64,000 nucleotides of DNA from Phanerochaete sordida (GCA_019973155.2 BPQB01000121.1:1-64000), one strand, 5' to 3'. Shown: positions 47,701 through 59,773, counted from the first letter of the stretch. Numbers and translations are program-made. Notes: generated from the sequence alone by a model not told the origin.

Positions 47701-48888
47701 TCACGTTCTATGCCACTGTTGGCGAATAGCGTTCTTGGCAATATCTGGGTCATTCGGTGCGGCTGAAAAGTGGCATATCGATGCACCCGGAACTTCGAGA
47801 GGCAAGCATGCCTGTTCACCGATCTCACCCACTGCGTATTCGTTAGAGTATGTAAAGGGCGAAAAAGCTACCATGGGCTACGCACGAAGGACGACCGTAA
47901 CTATAGTGACATCGTCGATGCGGGTAGTGTTGGGGCCGCCGTAAACATCTATGGAGCATAGGAATGAGTGTGACCATGAAAAACAGTGTGAAAGGATTTT
48001 CTCGTCCGCACCAATGAACCTAGTCCAAGCTGCACTTTCACCTGTGTGCCCGGTCAGTGCCAGTGCCGTGTGCGATGTATGATGGACGTACCAATATTCT
48101 CAGCATGTGGCACGCAGCGAGTCGTAGCCTCGGAACCCCCTGTGGAGACATTCTCACACGGCACGCGCGGTAAACGGCATGTACGGACCTTCACTCGTCG
48201 TAATTCTGGGCGTATCGTTACATTCCATGCCTGAAATACTGTCAGCCTCGCGATTCCGATTCAGCTATACTAGAGCGCAACAGAGAAGGCTCACCGGGGA
48301 CTGGGTTCGCGGGCCATGGACTGCGCGATTCAACGCTGCACTTGTTGGGACTGTAACGCGTACACTCGCTTTGTGAGCGCGGAGCACGATTGACAGTGAC
48401 ATTCCAGAATGGCGATTTCTCCGACTCCTTTGCGCCGTGCTTCTCGCCTGTGCCAAGTCCATCAGGGTTCTTTGGGGAGTACAAGCAGTGCAATACGCAC
48501 AGAACACGTAGATGCACCAATTCTCGCAAATCTGCGGGTATCTGCGGCCACTTGTCAGCACAGGGAGGTGAGAAAGATGGTTTAATAGCTCACGTGTTGC
48601 AATTAATCTGATATTGCCGTGGGTTGTACTTGGGAGCCTGATTGACGGCTGTCTCAGTGTCTAGGACGGGGATTTGGGTGGTGTAAACTGCTGAGGTATC
48701 AAGTACCACCTGTATCGTCCCCAGTGAGCAGAGGAGGTATGAGAACAGGCATTGTTGAATGACAGCGGACACACCTGGTCTGCGGTTGCATGACGCTTGA
48801 CGATCTCAACCTCACCAACGGAGGCTGCGGCCGGCATGAGGAGTACAAGCAGCCCAAAGCATGCAGCAAGTAGAGTAACGTCGCGCAT
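47701..48888 (-). CDS. Secreted NucA/NucB-like protein, copy 1 (CNDTP subclass)
   Basis: NucA/NucB domain proteins are extracellular DNases in bacteria; fungal members are secreted and cysteine-rich. The start MRDVTLLAACFGLLVLLMPA is a signal peptide. Exons then give APKYNPRQYQINC, YPQICENWCIYVFC, SPFWNVTVNRAPRSQSEC with SPNKCSVESRSPWPANP, then ECNDTPRITTSEGG joined to SEATTRCVPHAENIG, then GPNTTRIDDVTIVTVVL and a last exon ending DPDIAKNAIRQQ. Where other copies stop after RQQ, a TGG codon follows and four extra residues (WHRT) precede TGA at 47701-47703. The Asp-Glu pair of the CDEQP motif is Asn-Asp here. All exons can be spliced in frame. Confidence 0.78.
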
Positions 48889-48944
48889 TCTTGTCTCTTC
48901 TGTGGCGAAGCTGGGAATGCGGGTCGTGACCTTTCTCCGAGAGC

Positions 48945-48951
48945 CTTTATA
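48945..48951 (-). promoter_or_regulatory. TATA box of NucA/NucB-like copy 1
   Basis: TATAAAG on the minus strand, about 60 bases before the ATG at 48888. Confidence 0.65.
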
Positions 48952-50765
48952 ATGTTTTTGGGTGAGTAGTTCGGACAACCCATGACCTTTCGGAGGGTTA
49001 AATGGAGCGTATCATGTACAGGGAAGACGCCGTCGGAGCAAATTCATAGCCGGATTGAACCCTTGGCAAGACCCTTGGCAAGACCATGCATGTTAGATGC
49101 GTCTGACATCGACCGATGAAGAAGACCAGACTGGTCTACCTCCCCGGCACAGACAGCCGCTGGTTCTCCAAAACTGAATCGTACATGCGTCGTTGAACTG
49201 TCCACGTATAGTTTGCCAGCGATGGAAACATGCCTTCAAAGGGACATCATCATCCCGCCCCGGTCCCACGCACGCGCACCGCAATGCGCCGGCAATTGTG
49301 AGACTTCGCACCCGCGCATATGGGGTGGCGTGGTACACACGCGGGGCATGTCGCTCAACCTTGTGTGAAAGCACGAGCGGTTTGATCGCCTTACGCACAG
49401 TAGCCAACAAATTTAGATACATCGATCATAAGGAGGACAGTGTGGGTAAAGCTCGCCATCTGTGACAGAAGGCATGAAAGATACTCAAATGTTAATGTTT
49501 TGCTGACCCTGGCCGCTGTCACTAAATGGCCGGCCAGACGAGGGCTTTCTTACGCAAACGTTTCTGTCGAATTGCGCATAAGTATGGCTCGGAATGGTAA
49601 CTCAGTATGCTCCGCGCACTGACTGACGGCCCTTAATGACAAGAGGAAGTCCTTTTGGTAGTTTTCTATAAGCCGCAAGCCGCAAGCCGCGTCACGCGTC
49701 ATCTATGGAGAATGGTAAACACGGCATGTGGCGGAAGGTGGTACAAGCACGGAAAAAGCTCGACGTTTTGCACGCAGTCCACGAGCAGGAGTGTAGAAAT
49801 GCGGATCACGGCAAGATACTCCCAGCAGTCGAGGGACATCCAAAGAATTTGAACGCGTCAGCGACTGTCCGATATGTTGACGTATTTTGAAGCTTCGCCT
49901 GAGAAACGATCGACACCCGAATGACCTATGCTTAGGCTGCTCGACCGCAGCATTCAGCTAACAAAATGCTCATGAGTCAATTAATTTCCCTATATTGGAG
50001 AAGGGACTGGGAATAGCAAGAAAAAGTCCTAACGTAACCTAGCTTCCGGGCCATTGAACGCGCCACCCCCCTCGGTCATCCGCGCAATGCGCCAATTAGA
50101 CTTTTGCCGGCACTGCAGGTCACTACAAATACCACTTGTACGCGCTGCCAAGGGTCTCCGCAATGATCCAGCCCACAGCCATGCGGTCGTCATTGCAGGG
50201 ACCAGAAATAGACAAAGTGCTTGTGAGGTATCTATGATACACGAGCGCGAGTTTAAATCTGGCGGGGAACGTGGGCAGGGTCGGTCAAGAGACGCTTCTT
50301 CTACCCTACCATTCTACCAGCTCAGCATGAATGCCGTTACGTGGGGCTATGCACCACCACCAGAGCCGCAGAGAACACAGGTTGTGAACAGGGTGTGGCG
50401 CGTGTCATCGCTCAGTGCACCATCAGTGTATCCGGCACGACACGTATTGAAGCGTCCCGACAGGTCTCGATTTGCTAGCAAAACTCATGGATCTGGTAGT
50501 CAGGCTCCGCGGGCAATCAGCGTATCATTAAACGTACTCCGACTAGGTCCCTAGTCGCTGAGAGCTTGCCTGCGAGGGCATTATGTCAATCTGCATGTCA
50601 ACACAAAGATGAATGCAGCACGCACGTTTGCAAACACCAGAAGCATCTGCGACTCCGTGCAGACGCAGAAGACGCCGTCTCCTATAGTCACTCCCAAGGG
50701 GATCGTTCTATGCATACCAAACGTTAGCAATATCCAATCGTTTAGAAAATACAGCTGACAACAAG
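48952..50765. other. Intergenic with duplicated upstream flank
   Basis: No gene recognised. The part 49050-49110 (GAACCCTTGGCAAGACCC) is repeated at 59940-60000 and the part 49570-49670 at about 60440-60545, both at the same distance upstream of copies 1 and 4 (about 170 and 680 bases). This shows that at least 0.8 kb of 5' flank was copied along with the gene. Confidence 0.6.
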
Positions 50766-50772
50766 TATAAAG
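50766..50772 (+). promoter_or_regulatory. TATA box of NucA/NucB-like copy 2
   Basis: TATAAAG on the plus strand, about 60 bases before the ATG at 50830. Confidence 0.65.
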
Positions 50773-50829
50773 CCCACAGCGTTCGTCGCGATTCCCCATC
50801 CTCAGAAATACCGCAGAGGAACTACAGCA

Positions 50830-51928
50830 ATGCGCTCCCCTACTGTTCTCAGCGCCGCCTTTGCCCTCCTCGCCCTCGTCGTGCTTCCTACGAAGGCATC
50901 TACCGGGGAGCCTAACGCCATCGATACAATTGCCGCTGCCAGTCCACCGACTTTCGAAGATATCGGCACTATCGAGAGCGCGGCGAACACGTTGCTGCTC
51001 GTGGAGCGGCAGCCGCCTCCCCAGTCTCCGCTGCCGTACATCGTGCCGTGCACCAGGTGAGCATCGCCGGCGTCGCGCTGATACCCATGCCAATGCTGAG
51101 TTTGCTTCCCGCATGACAGGTACCCGAACGTTTGCGAGAATTGGTGTTACTACGTCTTCTGTACGTGCGCGACGGCTTACTCGTGGACATGTACTAACAC
51201 GTGTACAGGCCACAAGGGCGGCGCGGACCGCCTGTCCGGATTCTGGGAGGTCACCGTGAACCGCACCGCGAACCTGCGCCCGCAGAGCGAGTGCGGACGG
51301 CTGAGCCCTAACAAGTGCTCCGTACTCTCGCGCAACCCATGGCCCGCGAACCCTACGAGTGGTGCGTCTGCGCGGTGCGCGGCGGAGCCGCTGCTAGAGC
51401 TGATGCTGTGCAGGCCAGAGCTGCGACGAGCAGCCGAAGAGCACGAACAACGAAGGTGCGTGTAGCGCAGCGCGAGCAACGTATGCTGACATCGCGTAGG
51501 CGGCGCTGGGTCGGCGACGCGGTGCATGCCCGCTCCTGAGAACAGCGGTACGTCGCTCTGCCTTGGTGTGCACCGTCCTTGATCGTATCTGACCGCCGCA
51601 CGTCCCTTAGGTGAGGGCAGTTTCTGGGCGAATCACATCAGTACGGTGCCGTCGTCTTCGCGCTCTGCCTGCCGCTGAGTTACCACGTAGACACCGGCGG
51701 CCCCGGCAGCCCCGGACGCATCAATGACGGCGTAAAGGTTCGAGTCGAGCTTGGTACGTATGCTGCGCTTCGCCCTGCTCACGACGTCGAGGACCGTGCT
51801 GATGATGAGAAGATGACCCGCGAGGCCCGATCTGTGCCAGCTACCGCAGCGCACGGACGACCGTCTGCCCCGCGCCCGCCACACCGAACACACCGGGCAT
51901 CGCACAGGAGCCGATTCGGCAGCAGTAG
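50830..51928 (+). CDS. Secreted NucA/NucB-like DNase, copy 2 (CDEQP subclass)
   Basis: Signal peptide MRSPTVLSAAFALLALVVLP, a variable propeptide, then YPNVCENWCYYVFC, FWEVTVNRTANLRPQSECGR with LSPNKCSVLSRNPWPANP, then SCDEQPKSTNNEGG joined through a 47-nt intron to AGSATRCMPAPENSG and through another intron to EGSFWANHIS, then NTGGPGSPGRINDGVKVRVE and LCASYRSARTTVCPAPATP ending EPIRQQ, stop 51926-51928. The CDE and EGG elements match the NucB active region (DRDEWP and EEGG in Bacillus), so this copy should be catalytically competent. Eight cysteines or more suggest disulfides in an extracellular protein. Confidence 0.83.
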
Positions 51929-53274
51929 AGGGTGGAGAGGTGAGGGGAGGAAGAGGCCGATGCAGCAGAAGTAGTACAGCGAGATGTATGTAAGAGCGAG
52001 TCGATCGATGGAGCATGTGGGTGGGAAATTGCTGGAAGGTGTCGTGAGAGGACGCCATAGCGGTTGGTCTGTATACGAGATCAGAATGATGTCGTTGGGC
52101 GAGATAGGGATGGGGAAACACTCACGGGGTTGCCCTCGCGCTTGGACTTGTGACACGCCTCGTAATATTGTTGACGCGAATATGGACTATCACGGGGACA
52201 CGGAGTAAAATGAGAAACAGGCTTAGCGTCGAGCATGACGCGACCACCAGATTGGGTGGCGCTTTGCGACGTCGAGTCGAAGGCTTGATGGAGTAAAATG
52301 GCGGGCCGCTTCAAAGCTGGGGATAAGCTCGACTAGCAATCGCAGCGGTACAAAGCACTGATCGAGTGGTGAATGACCTCTTGCCGGACACGCGCCTTCA
52401 GTTACTCGACGAGCAAAACATACAGTTGATTTGCGTACCTATAGTGCTACTTGCTGGTAGATCGCTGGCGACTGCACATATCGTCCAGAGAGGCCGCACA
52501 AGGGGCAGAGGAATCGAGAATAGGGAAGTTAGATAGCGGCTGCATTGCAGAGACTAGCGGCGGTGGGGGCGAGGAGAGAGTGGTAGGGAACGAGGCTCTG
52601 TCGCCACGAGCACACCGGCCGCGGCGAAGCGAGCAAAAATTCTGGACACGGCCAGAACTCCGCCAGACGCATTCTCGGCGTGCTCTCATCGGGAGTCATT
52701 TGGTGGAGTTCCACGACAGCTCGCGGCTCCGGTAGCAGGCCACAGTCACGCAGCGCGGCCGTCCAACCTTCGCTCGGAGCCGAAGCGCCCAGTGGGCGCG
52801 GGCGCGGTGACTCGCGCGGGCACGCCGGGGCACGGCTCCGCCGCGGGTGACTGGGCTGCGGCGCCGCCGTGGTGTCGTGTTGGTGCTATCGTACGACACG
52901 GACGTGCCACGAGACAGATCCGACGGCGGCTGCCACGGAGACGAGAGTGACTGTGCGCGGGGCCAGGCGCGCCTGCGCGCAGCACGGCGGACAGTTCTTG
53001 AACGATTACCATTTGCGGTAGCGCGGTTCTGGCAGGTCGTGCGCACGCTCGGTGTGGGTTGCGAAGTGTGCGCTGGCAGCTGTCCGTTGCTGGGGCCTCG
53101 GAAGCGTGCCTGCGAATGAGTCGAGGGTGGGGAGGTTCGCGGCCGCGGACTGAAGTTTCCTGGCTGCGAGAAGGCTTGAGCGGGGACGCTTCTGCGAGAA
53201 TGAAAGTCGTCCTGGTTCAGCGAGGCTTGTCCTTGCGTGATTTGTGTTGACAGATCCCGGCGAGGGCCTGCAAC
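51929..53274. other. Intergenic, nothing recognised
   Basis: Several open frames exist on the minus strand (for example 51.8-52.2 kb with a hydrophobic stretch), none with family resemblance. Confidence 0.45.
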
Positions 53275-53281
53275 TATAAAT
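53275..53281 (+). promoter_or_regulatory. TATA box before the P/S/T-rich frame
   Basis: TATAAAT on the plus strand, 29 bases before the first in-frame ATG at 53310 and about 95 before the ATG at 53377. Confidence 0.45.
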
Positions 53282-53309
53282 CGGGAGTTCGTGCCGGCAG
53301 GGACTCTGT

Positions 53310-54023
53310 GTGCTCAGCACCTTCCTATATCAACCATACATACCTTCCTTCGTCCACTACACCAACTGCAACAGTCATGCGCTGTCGCTGCCGACCCACA
53401 CGCCGCGTCACACGCCGACCCGCACGACCGCCCAGCCTACTCGCCGGCGACCAGCCTCTCCCTTCTACACCTCTGCCAGTCCATCCACGCCAACGCCAGG
53501 AGGCTCTCAGCCGTCTCCTCAGGTCATACGAGCGTCCGTCTAGCGTGCGACCCGACATTTCGACCCGACATCGTCCTACCGGCCGTTCGACACATCGCCC
53601 TGGCCGATAGCACCAGCGACTGTTCCTGCATGTCCCCGCCGCTCGCAGAGCCCCCGCTTCGCTGTCGCGCCCACCACCTCCCCATCTTCCGACCCACAGA
53701 GCCAAAACGCATGCAGGCGCCAGGCCGCGGCGACCGCTAGCCTGCGCGACGGGCACAACACTCGTCGCCAGCACACAACCCACTTCCCCGTCCTCCCCAC
53801 CTGAAATCGCCCTCGGGAGCCGCGAGCGGGACACCAGCTTCCCGCCGCCGGCCGCGATGTTCAAAGCGCCGGCATCGCCGACCAGTCTCCCGCTCCCGTA
53901 CACCAGCCGATAGCCCCGACGGCGCCCTCAGCTGTCGCACACGACCCGTACAACAGCCCCGACCGTACTGCCGTACCCAGCGTCGCCCTGGCAGCCTTCC
54001 CACCGACGGACAGCGAACACTGA
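53310..54023 (+). pseudogene. P/S/T-rich reading frame broken by two stops
   Basis: One frame reads as a Pro/Ser/Thr-rich protein from 53310 to 54023 (SFVHYTNCNSHALSLPTH; YRPFDTSPWPIAPATVPA; PAPVHQPIAPTAPSAVAHD) but carries TAG at 53541-53543 and TGA near 53802. The first stop sits in a GT...AG stretch of only 21 nt, too short for a normal intron. Preceded by a TATA box. Either a recent pseudogene or a misread low-complexity region; function unknown. Confidence 0.4.
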
Positions 54024-57000
54024 GGCCAGAGCGCCCGCCCGCCCGACCATTTGACCGCCACGCCGACACTCGTGAGCACACCGGGCGCATGCGCCGCTCC
54101 TCAGTCGACCGCCGCGACTCGCGAGTGTGGACCCGCCAGCAGGTGTTCCAGGCCCGCGCCAGACCCCCGACCTTACGGCGGCTCCACGCGCCGTCTCCCC
54201 AGCTGCCGCTCTGACCGACCGGTAGGCAGGCGCTTCCACGCCAGGACACGATATCGAGGAGCTTGGGAACACCGACAGCGCGCGCGGCGGAATTGCAGCG
54301 GGAGGCGGACGGTCGAGGGCCGGAGACGAGGGCGGCGATGAGCAGAAGAGCGAGGCATGTGAGTGCATCTGCCGGTGTCTTGGTACGAGAAGTGCTCACC
54401 GTGTCTGCCGTCGCCTAGAGCCGTTTTCGACCCACGCGCCAGGAGCCGAATCCACGGACACGCAGACACCACCGCCAGCGAGCTTGGCAGGTCGGTGTGC
54501 GAGCCGCCCGTCCGCGCCACTGGCTGCCTTCGCTATTGGCCCCGCAGCGGTCGGCCGAGGCGCAGCGGATGCTGCATCCGCAAACATGCCCCATAGCGAC
54601 GCTGAGCAGGGTCTGTAAGCTGGTAAGCACGCCCGTCTCCCGTTCGCCGCCCCGATGATGCCTACATACCGACACTGCCTGTTCCCTTGTCTGCACGCGG
54701 CCGCTACCGCGCGGGAGGACACCGGTCGATTCTGATGGTTGCTTGGCGTGCTGCTGGGCGAGCGTGTGCTGATGTTCTGATGGGCAGGGACGGACTAGCG
54801 GAAGGGCGGCGCGGTCGGGAGGGGTGGGAGAGGGCAGGAGAGGTCGGGAGCGGGTCGAAGCTGAGCGGGAGAACGTGGAATGTGAGTGTATGCACCGGTT
54901 TCTGCATTCGCGAAGTGCTCACTGCTCCTGTCCTCATTCAGATCCGGGTTCAGCCCATGGGCCACGGCGCGACGGAGAGACGGCATTAACCAATTCTGCC
55001 AGACAACGGTGAGCACACGCTTCCATATTGAGACCTACACGATGCCCTACATACCGACATCGTCCGACTGGCACAAGCCAGACATGTGGACAGCGATGAT
55101 CACCTCTGACCTCTTTCGCTCGTCGCGTTTCTTTCGTATCCGCTGACGAACCTTCGCCAGGTACATTACGGCATGCGGCGGTATAGACTGGCTGAGAGGG
55201 TGAGTCTGCGTCGCTCACGAACGTCTGAGCTAGTGGCTCACGAGAATCTTTCGCTCTTGCACGGGAGCACGCAGAGGGCGCTAGGGAGGCAGCCGAGCTC
55301 GCGCTGGGCTACGCCACGCGGAACCGTCTCCCTGCAGGCTGCGTTGCGAAGGCCGAAACGAAAGTAGAGGGGCGCGGCGCGACGGGCAACAGCCTATGGC
55401 AGGAGAGGCATACAGAGACTCCCCTACGAGATGTGTATCTCCCTTGTCAGTTGTGGGAATCGCGAATGCATCAGCGTACCTGACATGGAAGGCAGCACCG
55501 CGTCAGCTCGTCCAAGACGTTTGGCTCTCCTGTCCACGTTTTCTGTCCACTCGTCGAGGCCAGGATCATAGCAGGCGCGTCTGTCTGCGCGTCGTCGGCC
55601 AGGATCTGCCCGACAGCAGCGCTCTGCTTCAGGCGTCGGCACGGAGTCATGTTGAGACGAGCGCGGGAGAGCGACGCGTCGATCCTTTTCCAGGCACGTC
55701 GGCATGCTGACGTAATCACTGGCACAGCGCGACGCTGCCGCGGCCTGCCGCTTGTTCGCCGAGCGCCACGACCTCCCCGGATATCACCGGCGGCTCGAGG
55801 CGTCCCCGCCGCGCGGCTTTGCTGCGAGCGACCGCCATCTGCAGCGAAGCCAACGTGCGGTCACACACCGCTACCTCAAAAGTCATAGGGCCGCGCAGGC
55901 GCGGCAGTACCCGCTACCCCCGTATTGATAAAAATATAGATATCCGTAGACATGCCGGGCCCAGTAGATACTGCATTGTAGCAGCTGAAGTACTTAGTGG
56001 CTCGCAGCTGGACGCAATGGGGCATTTGACCGCCCCGCTCACGATTTCTGCATAGGCCATCGCTGCAAAAGGTCCGTAGTATGAACCTGGACAGCTCTTC
56101 TCCCTCCGACGGCAGCGACGCTCTCGTACGAGGAAGTGGTCTTGAATGGTCTATGCTGAGACCTCGGCAGCGGGCCTCGGATCCTACACGGATGCGCTCG
56201 CTTCATCATCGAAAGCACGTCAGAACGCACGATGTGTGTCACTTATATATGCATTCGCTGACAGGTCCAGGATACGTCCAGCAACAATTCGATGGTCGGC
56301 GTGCACTGTGCAGGAGACGGCAAGTTGAACGCCAGGAAACGCCAGGGCGCTTCGAACCAGCCTACGATTACGTCATACTCCGGCGCTTTGCCAGATCTTG
56401 CAAATCTCCAGAGATCCAGTGCCAGATCGCACCCTAAGACCCACTACCCACCAAGGGGGTAGCGGGAATGACTGTGCGGACTCCGAGGGCGGGCACGGGC
56501 TGGGGTGCGGCGCCGCGCTTCGATCCATGCTGCCGAAGCCGCGCTGCCCAACGTGCGTCAAATTTAGGCAGTCGACGCGACGGCTCTCGGACGCGGTAAG
56601 TCCGCATATCCCCCAGGCTCTAGATCAGCAGCTGACCGTACCCCGTCACCAATGCAGAAGTCACATCGTTGTGCCGCTTGTCAGCTGGGCGCCTTTTCGG
56701 TCGTGCGCTCGCTGCGCCGCGGGCAGCTGAGTGTATATCAATCACTGCAGCGAACAACATAGGAAGTTGGTGGGGTGGAGGGAAGGCCGGCACCGTCGGA
56801 GGTGCAGCTAGAGGTGCCTCCGTGGGCATGGGGCTGATCTGCTGGTGTAGCTTCCCTGCAGCAGCCGGTACCATGACCGTCGCTACTCGCTGCGAACCTC
56901 GAACGACGCCTCTCGCGAATAGCGAATCTACACATCCGGCCGCCCCGCCTCGCACGCTTGGCTATGCCTCTACAATCCAGCGCAAGCCTTGCCAAAGCCT

Positions 57001-57048
57001 AGCACACCGCACACAGCCCGAACACACACGAGGACGCGCCGACACGGC
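54024..57048. other. Intergenic with degenerate repeats
   Basis: Two similar segments, around 54310-54420 and 54840-54940, share GTGAGTG followed later by CGAAGTGCTCAC-like sequence; on the minus strand they read as diverged signal-peptide-like starts (MSTSRTKTPADALTCLALLL is the clearer one, at 54399). No full gene could be followed from either. From 55.2 to 57.0 kb nothing is recognised. Confidence 0.45.
55036..55110. repeat. Inverted repeat, left member
   Basis: CGATGCCCTACATACCGACA and about 50 following bases occur inverted at about 62606-62680. Encodes MPYIPTSSDWHKPDMWTAMI in the plus direction; the inverted copy has a stop after SSDW. Confidence 0.75.
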
Positions 57049-57055
57049 TATATAG
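57049..57055 (+). promoter_or_regulatory. TATA box of NucA/NucB-like copy 3
   Basis: TATATAG on the plus strand, about 60 bases before the ATG at 57115; the leader ends CCCACAGCA-ATG, like ACTACAGCA-ATG in copy 2. Confidence 0.65.
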
Positions 57056-57114
57056 GCTCGCCCTAAGCGACTCGAAGCAGCATCCCCAGCCACCCAGCGG
57101 AGATACCCACAGCA

Positions 57115-58219
57115 ATGCGCACCAGCACCCTCTTCACCGCCTCCCTCGCGCTGCTCGCGCTTCTGCTCACGCCCGCGGCTGCGTCGCCCACCGGCGCGCC
57201 CGCCGCCGACGCCGTCGACACGGTGCGTGCCTCCACCCGCCTCCCCTCGAATTCATACGCTGACGAGCGCACAGGCCGCCGACGACCTCGACTTCGGCGT
57301 CGTCGCGCCCGCCGCGGGCGATCTCGCTGACACGTCCAGCACGGAGCTCGTCGCCGGGAACGCGACGGACGTGTTCGCGCCGCTCGCGCCGGGGCCGTAC
57401 GATGTCGACTGCGGACGGTACGTCTGGCTGCGCGCTGTGCGCTCGCGCGCTGACGGCACGCAGGTTCCCGAACGTCTGCGAGAACTGGTGTTACTACGTC
57501 TTCTGTGCGTCCCTCTTTCCACGCCGTTGACATGATATCGACGCTGACGCTATGGTGTGAAAAGGCAGGAAGACCGGCGCGGACAAGAACGCGGCCTTCT
57601 GGACGGTGACGGTGAACCGCAACGCGGGGCTGCGCCCGCAGAGCGAGTGCGGGCGGCTGAGCCCGAACAAGTGCTCCGTGAACTCTGTGCGGCCGTGGCC
57701 CGCGAACCCCGTCGCCAGTGCGTCCTTCCCTCCTTCCCTCTCCCCCTTTCGCTCTCCCCCTGTCGTGTGCGGCGTGTGATTGAACGGGGTGCTGACGCGC
57801 GCGCAGACCAGGACTGCGACGAGCAGCCGAAGAACACGAACGACGAGGGCGGCGCGAACGCCGCGACGCGCTGCATGGACCGCTCCGAGAACCGCGGCGA
57901 GGGCAGCAGCTGGGCGAACTACATCAGTACGCTCTTGTTTATCTTTCTGTGTCTCTCCGCTGACCCGCCGGTAGACAACGGCGGCCCCGGGCGCATCGCG
58001 GACGGCACGCGCATCAGGGTCACGCTCTGTGAGTATCTCTCGCTCTCCTCCGTGCTAGACGGAGGTGTGTGAGTGGATGCGAGGCTGATAGAGCGCGCTG
58101 CAGCCAACCCCGCGGGCCCGCTCTGCGCGAGCTACCGCCGCGCGCGCACGACGATGTGTCCCGCGCCGGCGTCGCCGATGGACGCGAACGTTGGGAGGGA
58201 CGCGATCCGGCAGCAGTGA
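57115..58219 (+). CDS. Secreted NucA/NucB-like DNase, copy 3 (CDEQP subclass)
   Basis: Signal peptide MRTSTLFTASLALLALLLTP with an AAASPTG cleavage region, a propeptide with possible N-glycosylation (GNATDVF), then DCGRFPNVCENWCYYVFC, FWTVTVNRNAGLRPQSECGR, LSPNKCSVNSVRPWPANP, DCDEQPKNTNDEGGANAATR with CMDRSENRGEGSSWANYI in one uninterrupted exon, NNGGPGRIADGTRIRVTL, and NPAGPLCASYRRARTTMCPA ending RDAIRQQ at 58217-58219. The two introns that split the CDE-EGG-EGS region in copies 1, 2 and 4 are absent here. Acidic pair intact. Confidence 0.85.
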
Positions 58220-58606
58220 GCGGCGCGGAGGAGGGATGTGAAGCGGATTCGGACGGGGATATCCAACAGGATGTGCGATGGATCGGTGTGTGCGGCAATA
58301 GTAGAGCGTTGTAGCGCAGATGTTTAGTGCGCCCCCGCAGTCTCGATGCTGCTATGGACATAGGCTTTGCACCTGCGAGGCTAGGCAATGCGACGCTGAA
58401 CTTCTGAAGACATGCTTTCGTCGCAGTTACGGCACCTTGCGGCGGACCGCGCCCAGCTTGGTCTGGCAAGCCGCCTACACGGCTATCTTTCACCTCCAAA
58501 AATATGCATTCCTTCGTTCGACATCCACAGCCACATGCCCAGCCGCACGACCTCCTGGTCCGAGTTTCCCCATCCCCAGTCCCTGACTGCTTTCCGCGCT
58601 GCGCAC

Positions 58607-59773
58607 TCACTGCCGGCGGATCGCGTCCCTGGCGACTCCTGGGTCTGTAGGCGTGGCTGGTGGATCGCACCACGCTGCGCCCGGGTACCAGATCGCTAGA
58701 CATCCCGGCGTCTCGTTGAATATGTCTGCACACGCGTCAGCGCGCGCTGGTGGGCCCGGCGCCCGGGCTACGCACCGAGCACGACCTTGACGATGGTGCC
58801 GTCCTCGATGCGGCCACTGGTGTCGCTGCTGGTGTCTGCGCAGGGGTCAGAGCGCGACGCACGGGAGGAGGGGACGCGCACTGATGAAGGTCTCCCACGC
58901 CTTGGCTTCGCCTGTGCACGGCGTCAGCGCAGATCCGCGGTGCGGCGTGCAGCCGACGTACCGACACTCTCCGCACGGGGCACGCACCGGGTCGCCGCAT
59001 TGGGACCGCCTGCAGGCCGCTCAGACGAGACGCAAGGACCACAGCGGGACGCGCACCTTCGCTCGTCGTGCCCGCAGGCGCGGCGGTGCACTCCTGGTCT
59101 GGCGGGGCCGCCGGGTCAGCCGCTCAGCGTGGCGCAGCACGGGGGGCACGCACCGGGCGTCGGGTTCGCGGGCCACGGCGCGCGCGAGTCGACGCTGCAC
59201 TTGTTGGGGTGCAGCCGCGTGCACTCGCTCTGCGCGTGCGCGGGCGCGTCGTGGCTGACCGTGACGTTCCAGAACGGCGAGCTGTCGGAGCCGTGTCTGT
59301 CGCCCTTGCGGCCTGGCAGCACGCCTGTCAGCACGCGCCACGCACAGCCGGACGCGCGGGACGCACAGAAGACGTAGTAGCACCAGTTGTCGCAGACGTG
59401 CGAATAGCTGCGGGCGCGTCAGCGCGGGGGTCTGGCGAGGAGTAGGGCACGCACGTGTCGCAGTTGATGTGGTACTTCCGCCAATTGTACTTTGGCGCGT
59501 TCTGGATGGCGACGTCGGTGCTGTCTGCATCTGCTCCAGGGGCAAGGGCCTTGCTGGCAGTCATCATTGCCGAGCCTAGGATAACTTGGCCCTGCTCATC
59601 GATCTAAAAAAACAAAATTCCAAATGAGCTTTCGCAGCATTGGACGGTATCGAACACGTCTAATCTACCGCGGCGTTGCGGATGGACTTGTCGGTACTGC
59701 CCGGGGATGCGGCTGCGGACGAGAGGAGTACGAGTAGGCCGAGTGCGGCAATGAAGAGACTTGGGATGCGCAT
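58607..59773 (-). CDS. Secreted NucA/NucB-like protein, copy 4 (CTAAP subclass)
   Basis: Signal peptide MRIPSLFIAALGLLVLLSSA at 59773. Further exons give APKYNWRKYHINCDTC, VCDNWCYYVFC, SSPFWNVTVSHDAPAHAQSE with LHPNKCSVDSRAPWPANP, QECTAAPAGTTSEGG joined to PNAATRCVPRAESVG, DTSGRIEDGTIVKVVL and a last exon CLAIWYPGAAWCDPPATPTD ending VARDAIRRQ, stop 58607-58609. The Asp-Glu pair of CDEQP is Thr-Ala here, so nuclease activity is doubtful although the scaffold cysteines are kept. It groups with copy 1 by the last exon (PGAxxC) and by shared 5' flank. Convergent with copy 3, about 390 bases apart. Confidence 0.8.

Noticed and set aside
57550..57876. Arg/Ser-rich minus-strand frame over NucA/NucB-like copy 3
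   Set aside because: Antisense shadow; the plus strand matches four paralogues exon by exon.
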